Shown: in pieces, positions 54,170 through 58,829 of the stretch
Layout: every line of letters begins with the position of its first letter
How positions within the stretch are numbered: the first letter of the stretch is position 1
Origin: Candidatus Dependentiae bacterium
GTDB taxonomy: Bacteria; Babelota; Babeliae; Babelales; Chromulinivoraceae
Assembly (NCBI GenBank): GCA_026389065.1
Contig: JAPLIP010000033.1
Location: forward strand, 1 to 58,829
Reading direction: 5' to 3'
DNA: 58,829 nucleotides
Position numbers and translations under genes: made by a program
The notes under the pieces: generated by a model
What the model was told of the DNA's origin: nothing
Seen by the model: the letters and a program-made list of their open reading frames with translations, nothing else
Database searches by the model: none

Positions 54170-54526
54170 ATGAAGCTCAATTTATTATTGCTGGCATCAG
54201 CATTATTTTTCTCACAATTAATTGTGGCCAGCAAATCTGATACAAAAAAAATATCTTTAGAAATCATGGAAGCTTTATCTGATGATATCGCAGAATTGGT
54301 CATTGCAAAAAAACAAGAAAAAAACGACCCGGCAAAAACAAAGGCTCACTGCATTAACATCATCAAACACATGGCCAACATCATTGCCTTAATCGTCGAA
54401 ACGATTAAAGAACGCAAACAAACTCGTTCCATTGTTTTATGGGATCAAAATGATCAAGATCTTTTAATTGAAGAAATTGCCCAAAAGATTCTACAAGAAA
54501 TTGAGAACGATGAGAAAAAGCTTTAA
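54170..54526 (+). CDS. Small exported helical protein
   Basis: A 118-aa protein with a signal peptide (MKLNLLLLASALFFSQLIVA) and a short charged helical mature part (ISLEIMEALSDDIAELVIAKK, CINIIKHMANIIALIVETIKE). No family is recognised. AAAGGAG lies just before the ATG. It follows the CNNM gene by 31 bp. Size and style match the other small exported proteins at 8953 and 43965, although I see no clear sequence identity between them. Confidence 0.65.
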   Translation: MKLNLLLLASALFFSQLIVASKSDTKKISLEIMEALSDDIAELVIAKKQEKNDPAKTKAHCINIIKHMANIIALIVETIKERKQTRSIVLWDQNDQDLLIEEIAQKILQEIENDEKKL

Positions 54527-54593
54527 AGAATTTAATTGATTTTTTCTTTAAGACCAACATGCCTATTTTTGCTTTTCTGTGTATTGCGCTTGC

Positions 54594-54839
54594 CTATAAT
54601 TTAACATCTTCCCCAGCAATTAACTTATCTGCAATTTGATCTAGCTCTTCATAAGATCGCTCAAATTCTGGCCCCATTTCCATTCCACCTAAGGTTATAA
54701 GCAAATCTCTAAAATCCTGGTCCATCTCTCTACGATACTGCGAATATACAAAATATGACCAATTTCCAATATCGCCAACATCATCCATACCCTGTATTCG
54801 TTCTTTTAATTCTTTTCCAAACTGTTCTTTTGTGTACAT
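54594..54839 (-). CDS. Small acidic protein, probable immunity protein
   Basis: An 81-aa acidic, cytoplasmic, mostly helical protein. It opens MYTKEQFGKELKERI, has a central aromatic NWSYFVYSQY, and ends MGPEFERSYEELDQIADKL. This 'EFGKELK ... GPEFE.SYEEL..IAD.LI.GE' pattern resembles small immunity proteins found beside polymorphic toxins in several soil and protist-associated bacteria; that assignment is from memory of the pattern, not a search. It starts 6 bp after the 521-aa exported protein gene, so it is translated from the same message. No strong Shine-Dalgarno is visible. Confidence 0.65.
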   Translation of the reverse strand: MYTKEQFGKELKERIQGMDDVGDIGNWSYFVYSQYRREMDQDFRDLLITLGGMEMGPEFERSYEELDQIADKLIAGEDVKL

Positions 54840-54845
54840 TATTTT

Positions 54846-56411
54846 TTATCTTTCATTCAAGGCTGCACCCTCAAGTGTGCGCATGATTTTAGCTTGTGAT
54901 CTTACAGCGCCACACACTCCACCAACAGCATGTATGACTTTTCCAGGGAGAACAAGATTAGTTCCAAATCTCGCTAAGGCCTCAACTCTTTCAGGGCCTG
55001 TAGAGTTTGCCATCTGATCACCAAGCTTATGCAAAGCCTGCGCAACTTCACCAAGCTTATGCAAAGCCTGCGCAACTTCCTCATTTCTTTGATCGCGTTT
55101 TAATTTATAGCTTTCAGGTGCCATAGATTCGTCTTCAACGCAGTTTAGGGCAGCTGTTTCAAGGGCAAAGCAGATTGTTTTACCAAGGTCTTTACACGTT
55201 TCAATTGGACGGGAAGCCATATGAAGAACATCTGTAGCGCCATAAGCTATTCCATAAACAACGCCTTGCGCGTAAGGCAGTGCAGCCGTAGCTATCTCAC
55301 GCGACAACCGAAGCACTATCCAATCAACATCCATGAGCTGAGACGCTAATAAAACTTTTTGGTTTTTATTTGCATCGTAAGCGGCATCTGCAAAATCAAC
55401 AACGTTTGTTTGCAAATTGCTTTGATATGCAAAATTTGCTTGCAAAGTTGCTGCTTGTGACAAAACATCACACACCTCACCATGTAATTGTTGCTGCAAA
55501 TCGGTGCCAAAAAAAACCTGATAATTATTATAATCAATGTCATGAGCAGCTAAAAAACCAACCGTTTGCGGAGTTAAATAATAAGCTTGATCAAACTGTT
55601 TGTAATCTTGCTCAATGGTTGACGACAACGCTTCTTGACGATCTTTCCACTGCTTTTCAAGCCCAAGGGCTGGACAGTTGGCAAGATCGAACTCACACGC
55701 TTGATGCTCTTGTTTTATCATCTGCTCATAAAAAACTAACGCCTCTTGTTGCTCTTTGGCTTCTTGCTCAAGAAGTGCATGAGATAATCTTTTTTCTTCT
55801 TCTATGGCAAGTTGCTGTTCATCAGTCTTTTGATCACTGAGTAGCCGAAGCTCTATCTCTTTTTTTCTTGCAGCTTCTTGCTGCCTTGCGGCATCTTTAT
55901 TGTTACGATCAAGAGCTTCTTGCTCTGATTTTTGTTTTGCTTTTTGGATTTTGTTTCGTTTTTTGATTTTCTCTTGGACGACTTTACTATATTTTTCTAC
56001 CTTGCTCGGTCGCTTCCACCAAGAATTTTTTAAATATATTTGCCATAGTTCTTTAATTGCCTGATCAGACAACCTTAGATCATTGAAACTTTTATGTATA
56101 AAATCCTCATATCCAAGTCGCATGGCATGATCAAATTCATAAAATCCCATGTTAAACTTTTCACGGTAGATACTATCTTGCACTTGTATGTAGGCAGCTA
56201 TTTCAATTTGCTCACGCAGGCTTAAAGCGCGACCTGTAAAGGGTGATTGCATCATCGAATCAAATCTTGAATTCGAATTGTTTTTGCAAGAGTTTTTAGA
56301 ATCAGAAACTGCAGAAACAGTACTGTGACAATCTGGCTTAGCTTGAACAGACAATGCTGATGAAAATAACATTACAGATATAAAAAATATTTGATTATAT
56401 CGCATAGGCAT
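54846..56411 (-). CDS. Exported coiled-coil protein, probable polymorphic toxin lacking its toxin domain
   Basis: A 521-aa protein with a signal peptide (FFISVMLFSSALSVQAK). Residues about 140-230 form a long Lys/Glu/Gln coiled coil. A second half (about 260-470: QQLHGEVCDVLSQAATLQANF, VLRLSREIATAALPYAQGVVYG) is helical and resembles the conserved delivery part of polymorphic toxins in related bacteria. It ends RTLEGAALNER, where such proteins usually continue into a variable toxin domain; none follows. An exact 30-bp tandem duplication near the C-terminus repeats EVAQALHKLG. GGGGG lies upstream of the ATG. The immunity-like gene follows after 6 bp. Confidence 0.68.
   Translation of the reverse strand: MPMRYNQIFFISVMLFSSALSVQAKPDCHSTVSAVSDSKNSCKNNSNSRFDSMMQSPFTGRALSLREQIEIAAYIQVQDSIYREKFNMGFYEFDHAMRLGYEDFIHKSFNDLRLSDQAIKELWQIYLKNSWWKRPSKVEKYSKVVQEKIKKRNKIQKAKQKSEQEALDRNNKDAARQQEAARKKEIELRLLSDQKTDEQQLAIEEEKRLSHALLEQEAKEQQEALVFYEQMIKQEHQACEFDLANCPALGLEKQWKDRQEALSSTIEQDYKQFDQAYYLTPQTVGFLAAHDIDYNNYQVFFGTDLQQQLHGEVCDVLSQAATLQANFAYQSNLQTNVVDFADAAYDANKNQKVLLASQLMDVDWIVLRLSREIATAALPYAQGVVYGIAYGATDVLHMASRPIETCKDLGKTICFALETAALNCVEDESMAPESYKLKRDQRNEEVAQALHKLGEVAQALHKLGDQMANSTGPERVEALARFGTNLVLPGKVIHAVGGVCGAVRSQAKIMRTLEGAALNER
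55019..55078. repeat. Exact 30-bp tandem duplication inside the 54846-56411 gene
   Basis: Two identical in-frame 30-bp units (55019-55048 and 55049-55078) encode EVAQALHKLG twice. Perfect identity suggests a recent slippage event or an expandable repeat. Confidence 0.95.
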
Positions 56412-56464
56412 GCTTATCAGCCCCCAAAAGAATTAATAACAACCTCGACAGAAAGAAAAAATCC

Positions 56465-58829
56465 CTAAACCTGTAGGCGCTTTTCAAATGGATTTTCTAG
56501 ATCTTTTAGAAACCTGCTCAAGCTGTCCATGTCGCCAGAGGTTGAAGATTTACTTGCAAATTTGCTATTTGAAGGCGCATTGCTAAACCATCCAACTTTC
56601 ATATCATCACCAGTTTTGCGTGGCAGATGAACCACTCTGTCATCTAGTTCGATGTTGTCGCCACTGCGTCCAAGATCAAACGCAGGAAGTTCTGATATTT
56701 TTTCTTCCATGTATTCTGCTGCTGACTGTTTTCTATCGCTGTTGAAAAACCAACGAGTGATTGGATCTTTTAAGTTATCAAAAGTTTCTTCTGTTTGCGC
56801 AAGTTGATCAATCATAAAATCTGCTGCTGCTCGAGTTTCTGCGCCCATGCCAACGTTAGTTCTTGGCTCAACAACCGTTACTCGCAGCAAAATATAAAGC
56901 TGATCTTTGGTAATCAATTTTTTACGAGATGCAAACAAATTACCAATAACTGGTATGCGTTCAAAAAATGGTACTGAGCGTTTTGAAACTGTCGTACTAT
57001 CACTAATCAGCCCACCCAAAATTAACAAATCTCCATTTTTCATAGAAACGTTTGTATTTAAAGTTCGTACAGTTTGCGTTCCAGAAGCTGCATCATCAAC
57101 AGACACCCAAGTTTGTAACGTTACACCAATTTGCAAGTTGACAGTATTGTTTTCACTAATAAGTGGTGTAAAAGTTATACTAACTGGTGCTGATTGCTGC
57201 TGATAGTTAACCGTAGGGTTAACAGTACCACTTACTGCTCCTGCAAGAGTTTTTGTAACCGTGCTATTTACAGAAGCTTGCTGATTATTTTGAACCATTA
57301 AAACAGGACGGGTAAAAACCTTGGATGACTGATGCGTTGAAAGCAGTTGGAAAAATGCCCACACGCCATTGGTTCTTGCTTTGCCACCATTAATCATAAA
57401 GACGGTACTTCCATTAACTCCGTCAGCTGCGCCAGATGATCCAGTCAGGCATGGAGAAGCTGGATTTGAAATAGAGGTTGAAGAAGCAGAGTTAGAATAA
57501 ACACCAGCAGGATTTAAAATATCCGACAAGTCCCCGGTTAAAGTATAAGTATCTGGATTTCCAGTCGCTGAACAAGACGCACCCGTTGCTATAATGTTGT
57601 TAATTAAGAGTCCTGCTTGTGCTTGCATGGTGCTTGGAAAAATAGTTGGCTCAAGCCCACGCGTTCTAATTTGCGCTCCGAGCTGCCTAGTAAAAGCTAA
57701 GTCCAAATCCATCACCAAAGCTTCAATAATCACTTGTTTTTGCGGAATATCAAGCTGTTTAATTAAAGCATCTATGCGAGTCCAATCCTTAGAAGAGCAA
57801 GCAATAATTAATTTATTCCCACCACGCTGAACTACGTTTGGCATAGCCGTCTGAGAAGTATTAGCAGTAGACGTAGCTCCAGCGCTCGCTGTCTGCACGG
57901 CAGAACCTGTTGCACTCCCTTGTTTTATTGCTTCAGCGACTACTTTTATTTGTGCATCAAATGCTAAATCTGAAGACAAAGTAGAACTTGATTGCCCACC
58001 GCCGCCTCCAGATAAAAAAGCTTTTAAAATTGGCTCAAAAGCTATCGCATTGAGCCATTGCAGATCAACGACATGATAAAAAGATTGTCCGCTCTCAAGC
58101 GGAATATCTAAATATTTTTTAATAAATTTTTTGATCTCTTCAATATCTTGGGTTTTACCCATGATCACAATAGAATTTAACGGCCGGGACGACTTAGAAT
58201 CTTTTGCCTCAAGACTTTCTATACGAACATATTCAGAAAATAATCGAGAACGTTGACCGCTGCTTAGGCTCACAGATGATTTGTTTGGTTTGTTTTTGTC
58301 ATCAGTAGCTGTAAGTGATTTTAAAATAGCAGCTACCTCTGAAGACTTAACATACTCAAGGGCCATAACGTCTACAGCTTCTTGAAACCCTGATTCATCG
58401 AGAATGCTAATAAGCTGCATAACCGTTTTAACCATATCTGATCGATCAGTTAAAATCATAGCGTTTGTAGAATCTTCAAATTTTATATTTTTTAGTGACT
58501 CTGCACTCACAATATTTGTTAAAATAGTTGTCAGCTCAGCTTTCTGCTTGGACGCCTGAATGCTATTAAAATAATAAATATATCGAATGCGCTCAACGCT
58601 ATCAGGCAGCTGATTATAATCAACACCAATGTAAAGCGGTAAAGGCTCATTAAAGGCTTTTGTATTAGTTATTAATGTATAAATTCCGTTGCCACGAAGC
58701 ACTAAGGTAAATCCAGCTTGCTCTAAAATCATTACTACAAAATCCCAAGCCTGGGTTATGGTTACCAGTCGCCCTGCATCAAATGTAACCGTAGATGTAA
58801 TAGTTTCTGTTTCTGGATATAAAATATTA
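56465..58829 (-). CDS. Secretin (GspD/PilQ-type outer-membrane channel), N-terminus cut by window edge
   Basis: Outer-membrane multimeric pore of type II secretion or type IV pili. The frame is open to the window edge (32 codons beyond the ATG at 58732, reading ...TQAWDFVVMILEQAGF), so the start is missing. Over 785 residues there are several N-domains with 'LEYVKSSEVAAILKSL' and 'VVDLQWLNAIAFEPILKAFL', and Gly/Ser-rich linkers (SGGGGGQSSS). A secretin core begins KQVIIEALVMDLDL, with TRPVLMVQNNQQASV and GDLLILGGLISD...FFERIPVIGNLFAS. The C-terminal tail (about 130 aa after VEPR) is long and charged. No other T2SS/T4P gene is visible. Confidence 0.93.
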   Translation of the reverse strand, partial: NILYPETETITSTVTFDAGRLVTITQAWDFVVMILEQAGFTLVLRGNGIYTLITNTKAFNEPLPLYIGVDYNQLPDSVERIRYIYYFNSIQASKQKAELTTILTNIVSAESLKNIKFEDSTNAMILTDRSDMVKTVMQLISILDESGFQEAVDVMALEYVKSSEVAAILKSLTATDDKNKPNKSSVSLSSGQRSRLFSEYVRIESLEAKDSKSSRPLNSIVIMGKTQDIEEIKKFIKKYLDIPLESGQSFYHVVDLQWLNAIAFEPILKAFLSGGGGGQSSSTLSSDLAFDAQIKVVAEAIKQGSATGSAVQTASAGATSTANTSQTAMPNVVQRGGNKLIIACSSKDWTRIDALIKQLDIPQKQVIIEALVMDLDLAFTRQLGAQIRTRGLEPTIFPSTMQAQAGLLINNIIATGASCSATGNPDTYTLTGDLSDILNPAGVYSNSASSTSISNPASPCLTGSSGAADGVNGSTVFMINGGKARTNGVWAFFQLLSTHQSSKVFTRPVLMVQNNQQASVNSTVTKTLAGAVSGTVNPTVNYQQQSAPVSITFTPLISENNTVNLQIGVTLQTWVSVDDAASGTQTVRTLNTNVSMKNGDLLILGGLISDSTTVSKRSVPFFERIPVIGNLFASRKKLITKDQLYILLRVTVVEPRTNVGMGAETRAAADFMIDQLAQTEETFDNLKDPITRWFFNSDRKQSAAEYMEEKISELPAFDLGRSGDNIELDDRVVHLPRKTGDDMKVGWFSNAPSNSKFASKSSTSGDMDSLSRFLKDLENPFEKRLQV

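Noticed and set aside
54594-54839. Reading the 81-aa gene as a classical antitoxin of a type II toxin-antitoxin pair
   Set aside because: The upstream gene is a 521-aa exported protein, not a small cytoplasmic toxin, and the small protein lacks a DNA-binding N-terminus.
55370-55840. 156-aa open frame opposite the coiled-coil exported protein
   Set aside because: Shadow of the Gln/Glu-rich coding strand; no start signal and low-complexity translation.
1-58829. CRISPR arrays, insertion sequences, integrases, att sites and prophage genes
   Set aside because: No regularly spaced repeats, transposase or recombinase motifs, or terminal inverted repeats were seen; the only sizeable exact repeat noticed is the 30-bp tandem pair.

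Overview
The window is a compact, AT-rich bacterial chromosome segment with about 50 protein genes and one RNA gene (rnpB). Many neighbouring genes overlap or are only a few bases apart, convergent gene pairs often meet within 10 bp, and no gene-free stretch exceeds about 300 bp. The cell is clearly diderm and walled: lipoprotein maturation (lgt, lspA), a beta-barrel outer-membrane protein, SurA/PrsA-like foldases, a large secretin and peptidoglycan genes (murB, mraY, alr, glmU-like, uppS) are all present. The combination of a small genome style, broken-up conserved clusters, many short exported proteins without recognisable family, and importers for solutes, amino acids and metal suggests a host-associated bacterium. 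Candidatus Dependentiae (TM6/Babeliales) is the best fit; this is inference from gene content and protein style, with no phylogeny behind it.

Layout. 1-420: rnpB with its own promoter. 460-3300: PASTA-only membrane protein, uppS with a membrane-protein partner, and a HAD phosphatase. 3300-12100: sodium/solute symporter, exported alpha/beta hydrolase, and a Zn/Mn ABC importer. The importer's binding-protein gene is separated from its ATPase and two permeases by an inverted exported metalloprotease gene and a small exported protein gene; one permease carries a winged-helix tail. 12100-17870: rsmA, mreB, an outer-membrane barrel protein, a shortened GlmU and sbcD. 17870-20580: two exported SurA/PrsA-like foldases and an exported pentapeptide-repeat protein. 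20665-27100: the minus-strand division/export block ftsQ-like, ftsA, ftsZ, pgeF, secA. 27240-33750: a membrane-anchored unknown, rlmB-like, alr, comF, lspA, pheT, and rpmG, which is too short to stand out as a long ORF. 33800-40820: trhO, murB, two exported unknowns, tgt, a second SPOUT methyltransferase and an APC permease. 40890-44350: three exported unknowns with clear terminators, and mraY. 44500-52680: a tightly overlapped run mnmG, ABC-F, lgt, dnaG, rpoD. 52800-58829: a CNNM/CorC-type CBS protein, a small exported protein, a probable truncated polymorphic-toxin protein with an orphan immunity-like gene, and a secretin cut by the window edge.

The most interesting points are: (i) the metal permease fused to a winged helix, like the Chlamydia YtgC-YtgR arrangement; (ii) the exported coiled-coil protein at 54846-56411 that ends where a toxin domain would be expected and is followed after 6 bp by an immunity-like gene; (iii) a Tgt whose base-recognition loops differ from standard preQ1-type bacterial enzymes, which could mean queuine salvage from a host; (iv) a MurB lacking the conserved arginine after its active-site-region tyrosine; (v) a GlmU without the catalytic part of its acetyltransferase domain; and (vi) a cysteine-rich FtsQ-like protein. 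No CRISPR array, transposase, integrase or tRNA gene was seen.
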